Of a stretch of 64,000 nt of DNA, positions 7,859 through 17,596 are shown piece after piece (the first letter of the stretch is position 1; every line of letters starts with the position of its first letter). Below the pieces are notes generated by a model that did no database searches, had not been told where the DNA came from, and was given only the letters and a program-made list of their open reading frames with translations. Made by a program: the position numbers and the translations under genes. The stretch comes from Thioclava dalianensis (lineage in GTDB: Bacteria > Pseudomonadota > Alphaproteobacteria > Rhodobacterales > Rhodobacteraceae): contig NZ_JHEH01000004.1 of NCBI RefSeq assembly GCF_000715505.1, positions 124,001 to 188,000 on the forward strand, given 5' to 3'.

Positions 7859-9652
7859 TCAGAGCTTGACCACCTCTCTTACATAGGAACCCGGGGCCGG
7901 TTCGATAACCGTGTGGCTGCCAGAGCCGGGCACGCGTGCGGGCACCATCTTGCCCGACCGTCCGGCCAGCCATTCGCCCCAATGCGGCCACCAGGATCCG
8001 GCGCTGAATTCGGCCTCGTCTTTCCACTCATCGGCATTCGAGACCGGGGCCTGCGATCTGTAATGGCCGTATTTCTTCTTGGAAGGCGGGTTCACGATGC
8101 CCGCGATATGGCCCGATTCCGACAAGATGAACTGTTTGTCCTTCGCCCCCATCTGGGCGATCCCGGCGAAGGAGGCGCGCCACGGTGCGATGTGGTCGGT
8201 CTCGCAGGCGATGGCCATCAGCGGGACTTTCACATCGCGCACGCTGACCGTCTCGCCCAAGATCTCAAAGCCCTTGCCCGCAAGCCGGTCCTGTTGGCAC
8301 AGCCCGCGCAGGTAATCGATCGCCATCTTGCCGGGCAGGTTGGTCGAATCGCCGTTCCAGTAGAGCAGATCGAAGGCGGGCGGGGCCTCGCCCATCATGT
8401 AGCTGCGGATTGCGGGCTGATAGATCAGATCGCGCGAGCGCAGGAAGGAGAAGGTGCGCGACATGAAATAGGACGACAGGATGCCGTCCGCCTTGCATTG
8501 GCGCTCGATCCCGTCCACGAAATCGTCCTGCAGAAAGACGGTGAATTCGCCCTGATCGGAGAAATCGGTCAGCGTCGTGAAGAAGGTGGCCGAATTGATC
8601 GACTTGTCCTTGCGCTTTTCGAGCAGTCCCAGTGCGAGGGTAAGCGTGGTGCCCGCGATGCAATAGCCCACCGCGTTAATTTTCTTTTCACCGGTGATGT
8701 CTTTGACCTGCTTGATCGCTTCGAGATAGCCGTCTTGCACGTAATCCTCGAGTCCGACTTCGGCATAGCTCGGATCGGGATTTTTCCAGCTCACGACAAA
8801 AAGCGTGAATCCCTGATCGACGATCCAGCGGATCAGCGAGTTCTGCGGCTTGAGATCCATGATATAGAAGCGATTGATCCAAGGCGGGAAGATGATCAAC
8901 GGGATCTTGTGCACGGTCTCGGTGGTGGGCGCGTATTGGATCAGCTCGAACATCTTGTTGCGGTAGACGACCGAACCTTCCGCCGTGCCAATATTCTCGC
9001 CCAGCTTGAAGGCTTCGGTGTCAGACAGGGTGACCAACAGGTCGCCGCGATTCGCTTCGAGGTCGCGCACGAGGTTCTCGAGCCCTTTCACGAGGCTCTC
9101 GCCCTCGGTCGCCACCGCTTTTTCCAGCGCATCGGGGTTGGTCGCGAGGAAATTCGTGGGCGCCATCAGATCGACGATCTGGCGTGAAAAATAGGCAAGG
9201 CGCTTGCGATCCACCTCATCTAGATCTTCCAGCTCGTCGACCGATTTCTGCACGCTTTCGGAGGCAATCAGATATTGTTGCTTGATGAAGTTGAAATAGG
9301 GGTGGCTGTCCCAAAGCGGATTTTTGAAGCGCGGATCGGCAGGGCCGGGGTCTTCGGGGGGGCGAAAGCCGCCATGGGTCAAGGCTTCTGTCGCCTCGAC
9401 ATAGTGCTGCATGGCCTGCGACCAGTAAGAGACCTGAGTCTCGAAGATCTTCGAGGGTTTCTCGACCCATTCCTTCATCAGCGCGGCGCTGGAATTCACG
9501 ATCAGATCGCTGCCGGGACCTTCGAGCGCGGGATTGGGAGCGCGCTTGCGTGCAAGCGCCTCGACCATGCGCTCGGTGAGGGCCTCGATCCGCGCGAGAT
9601 TTTCCTGCATCTTCTGCGATGCAGCATTTTTGATCTCGTCGTTAGTTGTCAT
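7859..9652 (-). CDS. phaC: Class I poly(3-hydroxyalkanoate) polymerase PhaC
   Basis: Polymerises (R)-3-hydroxybutyryl-CoA into PHB on the granule surface. The 597-residue length is typical of class I synthases. The N-terminal PhaC domain is followed by an alpha/beta hydrolase core with the catalytic triad visible: Cys331 in the modified lipase box GYCIAG, Asp486 in CETDHIAPW and His515 in SESGHIAGIVNPP. WxxF-like and YWNGD segments are also conserved. GGGAGGA precedes the ATG by about nine bases. It is divergent from phaZ across 116 bases, so synthesis and mobilisation share a control region, and it lies upstream of phaP in the same direction. Confidence 0.97.
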   Translation of the reverse strand: MTTNDEIKNAASQKMQENLARIEALTERMVEALARKRAPNPALEGPGSDLIVNSSAALMKEWVEKPSKIFETQVSYWSQAMQHYVEATEALTHGGFRPPEDPGPADPRFKNPLWDSHPYFNFIKQQYLIASESVQKSVDELEDLDEVDRKRLAYFSRQIVDLMAPTNFLATNPDALEKAVATEGESLVKGLENLVRDLEANRGDLLVTLSDTEAFKLGENIGTAEGSVVYRNKMFELIQYAPTTETVHKIPLIIFPPWINRFYIMDLKPQNSLIRWIVDQGFTLFVVSWKNPDPSYAEVGLEDYVQDGYLEAIKQVKDITGEKKINAVGYCIAGTTLTLALGLLEKRKDKSINSATFFTTLTDFSDQGEFTVFLQDDFVDGIERQCKADGILSSYFMSRTFSFLRSRDLIYQPAIRSYMMGEAPPAFDLLYWNGDSTNLPGKMAIDYLRGLCQQDRLAGKGFEILGETVSVRDVKVPLMAIACETDHIAPWRASFAGIAQMGAKDKQFILSESGHIAGIVNPPSKKKYGHYRSQAPVSNADEWKDEAEFSAGSWWPHWGEWLAGRSGKMVPARVPGSGSHTVIEPAPGSYVREVVKL

Positions 9653-9768
9653 AGGCCAATTTCCTCCCTATCCTCGATCTCAGCATAATCTTGCCGCAGT
9701 CTTGGGGTAAAGAAGCGTTTGGTCACAATCGGCCTTGGTTGCTGAACTGCCCCACGCAAGGAGTCGCC

Positions 9769-11079
9769 ATGAAGACCATGATGAGCTACGACCTGATGGA
9801 GACCGTCAGGAACACCAATGAATGGATGGGAGCATCGGCCCGGGCTATGGCCTCATATCCGGTCTGGGGCCTCGCACCGCATCCGATGTTCAAGATCATG
9901 TCGGCTTGGGGCCGCGTGACGGAGCGTTCCTTCTCTCGCATGGTGATCAAGCCCGACTGGGGAATCACCTCGATTGCCAGCGAAGACGGGCGCGATCATC
10001 TGGTCGAGATTGAGACGGTCGTGAAACGGCCTTTCGGCTCCTTGCTGCATTTCAACGTACAGGGCCGCGCGCCGATGCAGCGCCGTGTCTTGCTGGTGGC
10101 GCCGATGTCGGGCCATTACGCAACGCTGCTGCGCTCGACCGTGGCCTCGCTGCTGCCCGACGCCGATGTCTGGGTGACCGATTGGCACAATGCACGCGAC
10201 ATTCCGGTCAGCGAAGGCAAGTTCGATATTGAGGATTACACCCTCTATCTCGTCGATTTCATGAAACATATGGGGCCTGACACCAACGTAATCGCGGTCT
10301 GTCAGCCCGCGCCCCTAGCGCTTGCCGCCACGGCCTATCTCGCCGAAGAGCAACCCGAGGCGCAACCGCGCACGCTCACGCTGATCGGCGGGCCGATCGA
10401 TCCTGATGCGAAGGCGACGGATGTGACCGATTTCGGCCGCCGGGTCACGATGGGTCAGTTGGAGCAGATGGTGATCCAGCGGGTCGGCTTCAAATACAAA
10501 GGTGCGGGCCGGATGGTCTATCCGGGCCTGATGCAGCTTGCCTCCTTCATTTCGATGAATATGGAGCAGCATACCAAGGCGTTTCAGGACAAGATCTGGC
10601 ACGAATCGACCGATCAGGGCTCGGAGAATGACCGGCATTACCGCTTCTATGATGAGTATCTCGCGGTGATGGATATGACGGCGGAGTTCTATCTCTCGAC
10701 CGTTGAGAGAATCTTCAAAGGGCTGGAGATTGCTCAGAACAGGTTCACGATCAACGGCAAGGCTGTCGATATCGGCAAGATCACCACCGTGGCCATCAAC
10801 ACTGTCGAGGGCGAGAAGGACGATATCTCTGCGCCCGGTCAATGTGTGGCGGCGCTGGATCTCTGCTCGGGCGTGCCCGCATCGATGAAGACCCAGCATC
10901 TGGAGCCCGGCGCCGGGCATTACGGGATTTTCGCGGGCTCGAGCTGGCGCAACAATATCCGTCCGCTGGTGCTCGATTTCATCGATGATAACGCAGAGCC
11001 CGTCACCAGCGACAAGCGTAAGCCCGCGACCGTGACGCCGATCCGCAAGAAAGCCGTCAAGCAGCCCGAAGCAAGCTGA
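9769..11079 (+). CDS. phaZ: Intracellular polyhydroxyalkanoate depolymerase PhaZ
   Basis: Mobilises stored PHB inside the cell. The 436-residue protein belongs to the PHB_depo_C family. The nucleophile is a cysteine in the atypical box VCQPAP (Cys178), the position used by Ralstonia PhaZ1 (Cys183). GAGHYGIFAGSSWRN near the C-terminus supplies the catalytic histidine. I start at ATG 9769, preceded by AAGGAG; an in-frame extension upstream has no ribosome site and no family match. The C-terminal tail is Lys/Pro-rich. Divergent from phaC. Confidence 0.93.
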   Translation: MKTMMSYDLMETVRNTNEWMGASARAMASYPVWGLAPHPMFKIMSAWGRVTERSFSRMVIKPDWGITSIASEDGRDHLVEIETVVKRPFGSLLHFNVQGRAPMQRRVLLVAPMSGHYATLLRSTVASLLPDADVWVTDWHNARDIPVSEGKFDIEDYTLYLVDFMKHMGPDTNVIAVCQPAPLALAATAYLAEEQPEAQPRTLTLIGGPIDPDAKATDVTDFGRRVTMGQLEQMVIQRVGFKYKGAGRMVYPGLMQLASFISMNMEQHTKAFQDKIWHESTDQGSENDRHYRFYDEYLAVMDMTAEFYLSTVERIFKGLEIAQNRFTINGKAVDIGKITTVAINTVEGEKDDISAPGQCVAALDLCSGVPASMKTQHLEPGAGHYGIFAGSSWRNNIRPLVLDFIDDNAEPVTSDKRKPATVTPIRKKAVKQPEAS

Positions 11080-11085
11080 CACACC

Positions 11086-11115
11086 CGCCCGGTCGCGCGG
11101 AGCTTGGGCCGGGCG
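11086..11115. terminator. Weak hairpin between phaZ and a converging hydrolase gene
   Basis: CGCCCGG (11086-11092) pairs with CCGGGCG (11109-11115) over a 16-base loop, directly after the phaZ stop. A short TTT follows on the plus side at 11120-11122. Termination is plausible but weakly supported. Confidence 0.35.
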
Positions 11116-11145
11116 ATCCTTTGCAAATTCGGCGAAACGGCTGGT

Positions 11146-11856
11146 TCAGGTCAGCAAAAGCGGCGCATCGAGCCAGTCGCGCAGATTTTGCGTGACCTTT
11201 TCGGGCTGCTCAAGCGGGCTCAGATGGCCCGCGCCAAGGACCAGCCGATAATCGGCATGTGGCATCAGCTCGGCCAGAAACTCGTGCCGACGCGGGGGGC
11301 AGATCTGGTCATATTCGCCACATATCAGCAGCGCGCGCGTGTGAGTCGCGCGCAAGGTGCGCTGAAAATCCGGGCGGCGCATCAGGGCGCGCGATTGTTC
11401 AACGAAGGTCTCGGCCCCAAGACCTGCAGCCATATCCAGAACCTGCGCCTGTATCTGCGTGCGCGCCGGGCCGGGCGCGAGGGTCTCGGCGGGGATCTCC
11501 TCCAGCATCACCTCGTCCAGCCGTCCCGTCCGTGCCCGCACGATCCGGGGCTCGCGCAGCCCCGCCATCTGCGGCGTCTCGGGCAGCGGCGAGATGTCGA
11601 TCAGGGCGATCTGGCTGACCCGCTCGGGGGCTTTGCGCAGGATCTCCATCGCCACGATCCCGCCCAGCCAATGCCCGACCATCGCAAAGCGCGGTGGGGC
11701 CTGCGCCAGAACCTGCTGCGCCATCTCTTCGATCGTCGCCCCGCGCAGACGTGCCACGAAGACAGAGCGGTCGGTCGAGAGTTCCTGCACCTGATGCCAG
11801 AACAGGCGGGCATCACACATGAACCCGGGCAGGAAGATCAGGGGATCGTCTTGCAT
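11146..11856 (-). CDS. Alpha/beta hydrolase-fold protein with Trp in place of the nucleophile Ser
   Basis: A 236-residue alpha/beta hydrolase of the AB_hydrolase_1/6 type. The oxyanion-loop region (LPGFMCDARLF), the acid (Asp183 in GEYDQICPP) and the histidine (His211 in GAGHLSPLEQP) are all present. The nucleophile elbow, however, reads GHWLGG, with Trp63 where GHSMGG would carry serine. The codon is TGG; a single C-to-G change from TCG would produce it. Either the protein is a non-catalytic homologue or this strain carries a recent inactivating change. It stands alone on the minus strand between phaZ and another hydrolase gene, and its substrate is unknown. Confidence 0.82.
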   Translation of the reverse strand: MQDDPLIFLPGFMCDARLFWHQVQELSTDRSVFVARLRGATIEEMAQQVLAQAPPRFAMVGHWLGGIVAMEILRKAPERVSQIALIDISPLPETPQMAGLREPRIVRARTGRLDEVMLEEIPAETLAPGPARTQIQAQVLDMAAGLGAETFVEQSRALMRRPDFQRTLRATHTRALLICGEYDQICPPRRHEFLAELMPHADYRLVLGAGHLSPLEQPEKVTQNLRDWLDAPLLLT

Positions 11857-11952
11857 CGCTCGAACCTCGTTTCGCGGCGCTTTCTCGCGCTCTTGCGAGA
11901 TTGAGTGTGCCGCAAGCCTGTCCGTGAGGCAAATTGAAACGGTGTGATGGCG

Positions 11953-12699
11953 TCAGCCGAGCGCGCCCAGCACCTCTTCGAGCGCGGTTTCGATCAGCGC
12001 AAGGCAGTCCGGCTCCGAGAAGCGGTGATCTGCGCCCTTCACAAGCGTGAGCCGCATATCATCACCCTGCGCGTGCCCGATCAGCCGTACTGCTGTCTCC
12101 ACCGAGACGGCCTCATCAGCGGTGCCTTGCAAGAACCGCGTGGGGAAAGGGAGGGTGAGATCGGAACGCAGTACAAGCCGGGTGCGCCCCTCATTGATCA
12201 GGCGTCGCGTGATCACATAGGGATCGCCGTAATCCGAGGGGATCTGGACCGATCCTTCGGCCTCAAGCTGATGGCGCGTCTCTTTGTCGAAGCCGGCCCA
12301 GTAGCCGTCCTCGGTGAAGTCGGGGGCAGCGGCGATGGTGACAAGGCCGGCTACGTGCTCGGGATGCTCGCGCGCCAGCAGAAGCGAAATCCAGCCGCCC
12401 ATGGAGGAGCCGACCAAGATCTGCGGCCCTTCGGTCAGCGCTCGGATCGCGTCGCGCGCATCCTCGAACCAATCGCCGATGGCACCCTCGTCGAACTGCC
12501 CGCCAGATACACCATGGCCCGAATAGTCAAACCGCAGAAACGCCCGGCCCTGCGCGCGCGCCCAAGCTTCGAGGGCGAGCGCCTTGGTGCCCTCCATATC
12601 CGAGCGGAAGCCGCCCAGAAACACCACGCCCGGACCTTTGCCCGGTGTGTAATTATAGGCGATGCGGCGAGCTTCGGGCGTGTCGAGATAGTCGGTCAT
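11953..12699 (-). CDS. Alpha/beta hydrolase (serine esterase/thioesterase-like)
   Basis: A 248-residue alpha/beta hydrolase. The nucleophile elbow is intact (GSSMGG, Ser99), and FDYSGHGVSGG near residues 57-67 and GADHRFSE near the C-terminus supply the usual neighbouring motif and the catalytic histidine. The overall pattern resembles the ABHD10-like/BEM46-like group, for which thioesterase and esterase activities are known, but the substrate cannot be read from sequence. I chose ATG 12699 (MTDYLDTPEARR), preceded by AGAGGA; an upstream in-frame start would add a non-conserved 24 residues. Confidence 0.82.
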   Translation of the reverse strand: MTDYLDTPEARRIAYNYTPGKGPGVVFLGGFRSDMEGTKALALEAWARAQGRAFLRFDYSGHGVSGGQFDEGAIGDWFEDARDAIRALTEGPQILVGSSMGGWISLLLAREHPEHVAGLVTIAAAPDFTEDGYWAGFDKETRHQLEAEGSVQIPSDYGDPYVITRRLINEGRTRLVLRSDLTLPFPTRFLQGTADEAVSVETAVRLIGHAQGDDMRLTLVKGADHRFSEPDCLALIETALEEVLGALG

Positions 12700-12758
12700 G
12701 AGATGTCCTCTGGCGTCCTTTTGCGCAAACCTATCCGGGCCTTGCTGTAGGCTCAACC

Positions 12759-12784
12759 GCTTGCCCCCCATGCGGGAGGCAAGC
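12759..12784 (-). terminator. Hairpin after the XdhC-like gene
   Basis: GCTTGCC (12759-12765) pairs with GGCAAGC (12778-12784), with an inner CCC/GGG helix. It follows the last gene of the molybdenum enzyme operon on the minus strand. No T-run is present, so it may be a processing or rho-assisted end. Confidence 0.4.
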
Positions 12785-12794
12785 GCGCGCGGGA

Positions 12795-13721
12795 TCAGGC
12801 GGCGGAGAGCGCTTCGGCCAGCACCGACACGGCAAGCACGCGCGGATTGCGAGCCCGCTCGATCAGGCCGACCGGGCCGCGGATCCGGGCGATGTCGCGC
12901 GGCGCGCAGCCCAAGGCTTCCAGCTGGACCTGACGGTTGCGCGCGGTACGCTGGCTGCCTTGCGCGCCGATGAAGAAGGCCTTGCTGCGGATCGCGTCGC
13001 GCAGGATCGGGATCTCGCGGTCATGATCGTGAAAGAAGGTCACGATGGCGGTGCGGGCATCGATATCCATGCCCGCCAGCGGATCAGAGGACGAGAGCGC
13101 AACCGTATCGACCGCCACGAACGCGGCAGGTTCGGGGCTGGCAAGCCGGACCTTATAGCCCGATGCGGCGGCGAGGCGGGCAAAGGCTTCGGCCTCGGGG
13201 CCTGCGCCGAAGACCGCAAAGCGCGGGTCGGGCTGCAAGGTGAGCGCCAGCAGGTTCTCTGCGCTCGCCTCAACACGCAAATCCGCGGGAGTGGCGTGCA
13301 GCGTGACCGTCTTGCGGGTGCGGATCGCCGTGCAGAGTGCATCTTGCACCTTATGCTCGGGGGCGGGGTAGACCGTGACCTCAAGCGCGCCGCCGCAGGG
13401 CAGGACGAGATCGTGGAAGGGCGAACCCGTGCCATAGCGCAAGGTCCGGGCCTGTGTGCTTTTCACGGCATTGCGCAGGTGGATCTCGATATCGGCATCG
13501 ATGCAGCCGCCCGAAAGCTGGCCGCGCAGATTACCCGCGATATCGAGCGTCATCGCCGCGCCTAACGGACGGTAGCTTGCGCCTTCGCGATGGGTGATCA
13601 TCGCAATGGCCGCAAGCTGCCCCGGCTGGGGCAGCGGCACCTCGAAGGCGTCCAGAGTGATCGCCACCCCACCTTGCGATGGGGACACGGGCAGATCCGT
13701 CAGATCGAGTTTATCGGCCAT
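12795..13721 (-). CDS. XdhC/CoxI-family molybdenum cofactor chaperone (PaoD-like)
   Basis: Maturation factor that binds molybdenum cofactor, protects its sulfuration and inserts it into the partner oxidoreductase. The 308-residue protein has the N-terminal XdhC_CoxI segment (ITHREGASYRPLGAAM, and the QLSGGCIDAD cysteine motif near residue 85) and the C-terminal Rossmann-type XdhC_C domain (FAVFGAGPEAEAFARLA, FFHDHDREIPIL, IGAQGSQRT). ATG 13721 overlaps the end of the molybdopterin subunit gene by 11 bases, so the two are translationally coupled. This is the place of paoD in the E. coli paoABCD operon. Confidence 0.9.
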   Translation of the reverse strand: MADKLDLTDLPVSPSQGGVAITLDAFEVPLPQPGQLAAIAMITHREGASYRPLGAAMTLDIAGNLRGQLSGGCIDADIEIHLRNAVKSTQARTLRYGTGSPFHDLVLPCGGALEVTVYPAPEHKVQDALCTAIRTRKTVTLHATPADLRVEASAENLLALTLQPDPRFAVFGAGPEAEAFARLAAASGYKVRLASPEPAAFVAVDTVALSSSDPLAGMDIDARTAIVTFFHDHDREIPILRDAIRSKAFFIGAQGSQRTARNRQVQLEALGCAPRDIARIRGPVGLIERARNPRVLAVSVLAEALSAA

Positions 13722-15906
13722 GTTCCATGAACCCTTGTACGATTTTATCCGGCGTGGCCGGGAAGTCATAGACCCGAAGACCGGTGGCATTGTGGATCGC
13801 GTTGATCACCGCAGCCCCGGCACCCGAGATGCCCAGCTCGCCAATTCCCTTGGACTGGATAGGGTTGGCATGATCGTCGCGCTCCTCCAAGAAACGCACC
13901 TCCATCTTGGCCGGAATATCGGCATGGGAGGGGACGTGGTAATTGGCGAGATCCCGACCCACTATATGGCCTGTGCGCGGATCATGCGAGAGTTCTTCGT
14001 GCAAAGCCGAACCCACGCCCCAGATCATGCCGCCCACGGCCTGAGAGCGCGCGGTCTTCTCATTGAGCACGCGACCCACGCCAAAGACCCCAAGTATCCG
14101 GCGCACGCGCACCTCGCCGGTGATCTCGCTGACCGCCACTTCGGCAAAATGCGCGCCGAAGCCGGAAGAGAAATGCGTCTTCGCGGTCTCTCCGGACTCA
14201 ATGCTGGCCTCCATCGCGATCGGCTCGACCAATAGGTCGGCCAGAGCAGCCTTCTTGTTGTCGCCGGTGACCTGACCACGGTCCACGCGGACGTCTTCAG
14301 GCGCACAGCCCAGTCGCTTGGCCAACTCGTCGCGGATCTTGCGTGCGGCGAGAAAGACCGCGGAGCCCGCGGAGGAGGCCCCGAAAGAGCCGCCCGAGCC
14401 CGACGCGCCGGGCAGGTCGCTATCGGCAAGATGGACCGAGACCTTGTCGATGGGCAGGCCCAGCATCTCACCTGCGATCTGGCCTAGGATCGCGTAAGAT
14501 CCGGTCCCGATATCGGTCATGTCGGTCTCGACCAAAGCGCCGTCACGGGTCAGCGTGACCCGCGCAGATGAGGCGATCAGCATGTTGGTGCGCGCCGCAG
14601 AGGCCACGCCCATCCCGATCAGCCATTCGCCCTCGCGCCGCGTGCCGGGCTCTGTGCGCTTGTCCCAGCCGAATGCCTGTGCCCCTTCGCGCAGCGCTTG
14701 GGCCAGCGCATGCGCGGTGAAGGTCTGGCCGGTCTCAGGGTGCTTTTCGGGGATGTTGCGTAGGCGCAGCTCTACCGGGCAGATCCCCAGGGTCTCGGCC
14801 AGCTCGTCCATCCCGCATTCCAGTGCGAACATGCCCACGGCCTCACCCGGTGCGCGCACCGAGCCCGAGGGGGTGCGGTGATTGCGCGAGATCGTCTTGC
14901 GGACCAGCCGGTTTGGGGCTGCGTAGAGAAACTGCGTGGCCGCCGCCGTGGGTTCGGCAAAGCCTTCCCCTTCGAGGTTGGAAATCCGGTCCTCATGGCC
15001 GATCGCGGTGAGCTTGCCATCGGTTTCTGCCGCCAGACGCAGGCGCTGCGCGGTCTCAGTGCGGCGCAGGATCGCGTCGAAGACGGTCTGGCGGGCCATC
15101 ACCACCCGCACCGGGCGCTTGAGCGCGCGTGCGGCCAGTGCGGCCGAGATATGCTCGGCCGAGATCCCCAGTTTGGAGCCAAAGCCGCCGCCGATATAGG
15201 GGGCAAGCACGCGCACCTGTTCGGGCTTGACCCCGATGGCATCGGCAAGCTCGGCCTTGTTATAGCGGATCATCTGCAGCGCGCCGTGCAGGGTGAGGTG
15301 ATCGCCCTCCCATTCCGCAAGGGCCGCATGGGGCTCCATCGCGGCTGCCGCATGGCCCGGGGTCGTGTAGGCGCGATCCAGCGTGGCCGCGCCTTTGCGC
15401 ATCGCCGCGTCGAGATCGCCCTGAACGGTGCGATCATCGGGCTCCTCGCTGGGGGCGGTTTCGGGATCGACCGGCGCGCCGGGCTGTTCGTCATAGTGCA
15501 CGACGATACGTGCGGCGGCGTCGCGCGCGGTCTCAAAGCTCTCGGCCACCACAAGCGCAATCGGCTGGCCGTGATAGGCCACCCGATCGCCGGGCTGGGT
15601 CGGGGCCTTGCCCGCCATCCCTTGGGCTGGGTTGCGCAGGAATTCGGGGCCGTGAAAGAGCCCCAGATAGCCGGGCAGGGCGGCGGCGGCGGTCTCGTCG
15701 AAGCCGGTCACCGTGCCGCGCGTAATCGTCGCGCGCACCAACACGCCATGGCACATCCCCTCAGGGTGATACTCGGCGGTATAGGTCGCCTGACCGCTGA
15801 CTTTCAACGCCCCTTCGGGACGGTCGAGCGGGGCCCCGATCAGTCCTTGATCTGTGGTGTCGAGCAGGCGCGGCTGCGCCTCGTTCATCGTGAAGCTGTC
15901 GCTCAT
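13711..15906 (-). CDS. paoC: Molybdopterin-binding large subunit of a PaoABC-like aldehyde oxidoreductase
   Basis: Catalytic subunit of a xanthine oxidase family hydroxylase. At 731 residues it matches the short form found in separate-subunit enzymes. Landmarks are the glycine-rich [11 protein letters not shown] loop for the cofactor, [17 protein letters not shown], a second glycine-rich stretch ([16 protein letters not shown]) and [13 protein letters not shown] near the C-terminus, which carries the catalytic glutamate. No signal peptide or twin arginine is visible. It starts within the stop of the FAD subunit gene (four-base overlap). Substrate is inferred to be an aldehyde from the whole operon; a purine or N-heterocycle cannot be excluded. 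Confidence 0.9.
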   Translation of the reverse strand: MSDSFTMNEAQPRLLDTTDQGLIGAPLDRPEGALKVSGQATYTAEYHPEGMCHGVLVRATITRGTVTGFDETAAAALPGYLGLFHGPEFLRNPAQGMAGKAPTQPGDRVAYHGQPIALVVAESFETARDAAARIVVHYDEQPGAPVDPETAPSEEPDDRTVQGDLDAAMRKGAATLDRAYTTPGHAAAAMEPHAALAEWEGDHLTLHGALQMIRYNKAELADAIGVKPEQVRVLAPYIGGGFGSKLGISAEHISAALAARALKRPVRVVMARQTVFDAILRRTETAQRLRLAAETDGKLTAIGHEDRISNLEGEGFAEPTAAATQFLYAAPNRLVRKTISRNHRTPSGSVRAPGEAVGMFALECGMDELAETLGICPVELRLRNIPEKHPETGQTFTAHALAQALREGAQAFGWDKRTEPGTRREGEWLIGMGVASAARTNMLIASSARVTLTRDGALVETDMTDIGTGSYAILGQIAGEMLGLPIDKVSVHLADSDLPGASGSGGSFGASSAGSAVFLAARKIRDELAKRLGCAPEDVRVDRGQVTGDNKKAALADLLVEPIAMEASIESGETAKTHFSSGFGAHFAEVAVSEITGEVRVRRILGVFGVGRVLNEKTARSQAVGGMIWGVGSALHEELSHDPRTGHIVGRDLANYHVPSHADIPAKMEVRFLEERDDHANPIQSKGIGELGISGAGAAVINAIHNATGLRVYDFPATPDKIVQGFMEHGR

Positions 15907-16925
15907 GCCGGCTCTCCTACAAGGTCGGTTCCGGTGCTGGCGGGGGCGAGGCCCGTGGCCTCACGTAGCACGGCGATCATCGCGCGGTGCGCGAGGTGGC
16001 GTTTGAACTCATTGCCCGCATCGCTGACGGCCTCGGCCAGCAACGTATCGGCGGCTTTGGAAAAGAGCGCCTCGGACGGGGCCTGTCCGGCCAGCATCGC
16101 ATCGACCTGCGCGTCCTTCCACGGGCGCGGCGCAAGCCCGCCAAAGGCCAGCGACGCCTTGCCGATCCGGTCATCCTGCATCGTCACGACAGCGGCCACC
16201 GAGACCAGCGCGAAGGCGTAAGAGGCGCGGTCGCGGATCTTGCGATAGCTTTGCGACGACCCAAGCGCGGGGGCAGGCAGCAGCACGGCGGTGATGATGT
16301 CGCCCTCGTCTAGTTCCGTCTCAAGATCGGGACGGTCGCCGGGCAGGCGATAGAGCTGATCCATCTCGAGGATGCGCTCGGTGCCATTCGGGGCGCGGAT
16401 CGCCACGCGGGCCTCAAGCGCGCGCAGCGCCACGGCCATATCAGACGGGTGTGCGGCGCGGCAGTCCTTGGAGGTGCCCAAGATCGCGAGCATCCGAGAC
16501 GCGCCGCCTTCGGCGGCACATCCCGATCCCGGCGCGCGTTTGTTGCACGCCATCGCGGTGTCGTAGAAATAGGGGCAGCGGGTGCGTTGCAGCAGGTTGC
16601 CACCCGTGCTGGCCTTGTTGCGGATCTGACCCGACGCGCCCGCCAGAAGGGCGCGCGCGAGCACCGGATAATCGGCGCGAATGCGAGGATCGGCGGCCAG
16701 ATCGGCATTGCGTACCATCGCGCCGATCCGCAGGCCGGGGCCGTCGGCCTCAATCGTGTCGAGACCGTCCAACCGCGAGATGTCGATCACCCGTTCAGGC
16801 ACCATCACTTGCAGCTTCATCAGGTCCAAGAGGTTGGTCCCGCCCGCAATCAGCGCGGCATGCGGCCCGGCTTGCGCTGCCGCGTGATCGAGACTGTCGG
16901 CGCGCACGTAGTCGAACTCTCTCAT
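15903..16925 (-). CDS. paoB: FAD subunit with a four-cysteine [4Fe-4S] insertion, PaoB-like
   Basis: Electron-transfer subunit of the molybdenum hydroxylase. The 340-residue protein has the FAD-binding motif [13 protein letters not shown] and [13 protein letters not shown]. It also carries a cysteine-rich insertion ([20 protein letters not shown], then Cys-Ala-Ala, and Cys in [12 protein letters not shown]). That insertion, which binds an extra [4Fe-4S] cluster, is diagnostic of the PaoB/YagS and 4-hydroxybenzoyl-CoA reductase-like branch and is absent from ordinary xanthine dehydrogenase. ATG 16925 overlaps the upstream stop by four bases. Confidence 0.9.
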   Translation of the reverse strand: MREFDYVRADSLDHAAAQAGPHAALIAGGTNLLDLMKLQVMVPERVIDISRLDGLDTIEADGPGLRIGAMVRNADLAADPRIRADYPVLARALLAGASGQIRNKASTGGNLLQRTRCPYFYDTAMACNKRAPGSGCAAEGGASRMLAILGTSKDCRAAHPSDMAVALRALEARVAIRAPNGTERILEMDQLYRLPGDRPDLETELDEGDIITAVLLPAPALGSSQSYRKIRDRASYAFALVSVAAVVTMQDDRIGKASLAFGGLAPRPWKDAQVDAMLAGQAPSEALFSKAADTLLAEAVSDAGNEFKRHLAHRAMIAVLREATGLAPASTGTDLVGEPA

Positions 16926-17428
16926 TGCGACTGCTCCGTGTTGCGCGCGATGGCCTCGCGGATGAAGGGATAGGCCGAGCAGCGGCACAGGTTGCCACTC
17001 ATCCGCTCGGCAATCTCGGCATCACTCAGATTGGCTTTGCCGATCAGGCTTTCAGAGACATGGCTGGGCATCCCGTCGCGCGCCTCGGCGAGCATCCCGG
17101 TCGCCGACATGATCTGGCCCGGCGTGCAATAGCCGCATTGATAGCCGTCGCAGCTGACGAAATCGCGCTGCATCGGAGAAAGGTCCTCAGGGCCGCCCAA
17201 GCCTTCGATCGTGGTGATCTCGTCGCCCTCATGCATGACGGCAAGCGTCAGGCAGGAATTGATGCGACGGCCATTGACCAGAATGGTGCAGGCGCCGCAT
17301 TGGCCGTGATCGCAGCCCTTCTTGGTGCCGGGCAGGTCGAGATGATCGCGCAACGCGTCAAGCAGGCTCACGCGCGTGTCGCACTCCAGCGTGCGTTCGA
17401 CGCCGTTTACCTTGAGAGAGATAGGCAT
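16922..17428 (-). CDS. paoA: [2Fe-2S] small subunit of a PaoABC-like aldehyde oxidoreductase
   Basis: Small iron-sulfur subunit that passes electrons from the molybdenum site. The 168-residue protein has the plant-type ferredoxin cysteines ([17 protein letters not shown], then a later Cys in INSC) and the C-terminal helical-bundle cluster (CGYCTPGQ and CRCSAYP). E. coli PaoA carries a twin-arginine signal; here the start MPISLKVNG (ATG 17428, with AAAGGA upstream) has none, so the enzyme is predicted to be cytoplasmic. First gene of a four-gene operon with three overlaps. No promoter was recognised in the 168 bases upstream. Confidence 0.92.
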   Translation of the reverse strand: MPISLKVNGVERTLECDTRVSLLDALRDHLDLPGTKKGCDHGQCGACTILVNGRRINSCLTLAVMHEGDEITTIEGLGGPEDLSPMQRDFVSCDGYQCGYCTPGQIMSATGMLAEARDGMPSHVSESLIGKANLSDAEIAERMSGNLCRCSAYPFIREAIARNTEQSQ

Positions 17429-17596
17429 GGGGATCCTTTCGGAGATGTCTTCGAAGGCTGCAAGCGGCACCAGACGCTAAAATCAGGTGCGCCGCATTCT
17501 CAGCCTCAACCACGTTCCACCCCATCAGGTTCCGCGTGGCGGGTCACTTTTCGCCCGCCATCGCGGCTGCCTTTGCGTCGGCTGACGCGGCGATGC

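Noticed and set aside
12795-17428. Xanthine dehydrogenase as the product of the molybdenum operon
   Set aside because: The FAD subunit has the PaoB-type four-cysteine insertion and the gene order is paoABCD-like, so an aldehyde oxidoreductase is the better reading despite the nearby urate genes.
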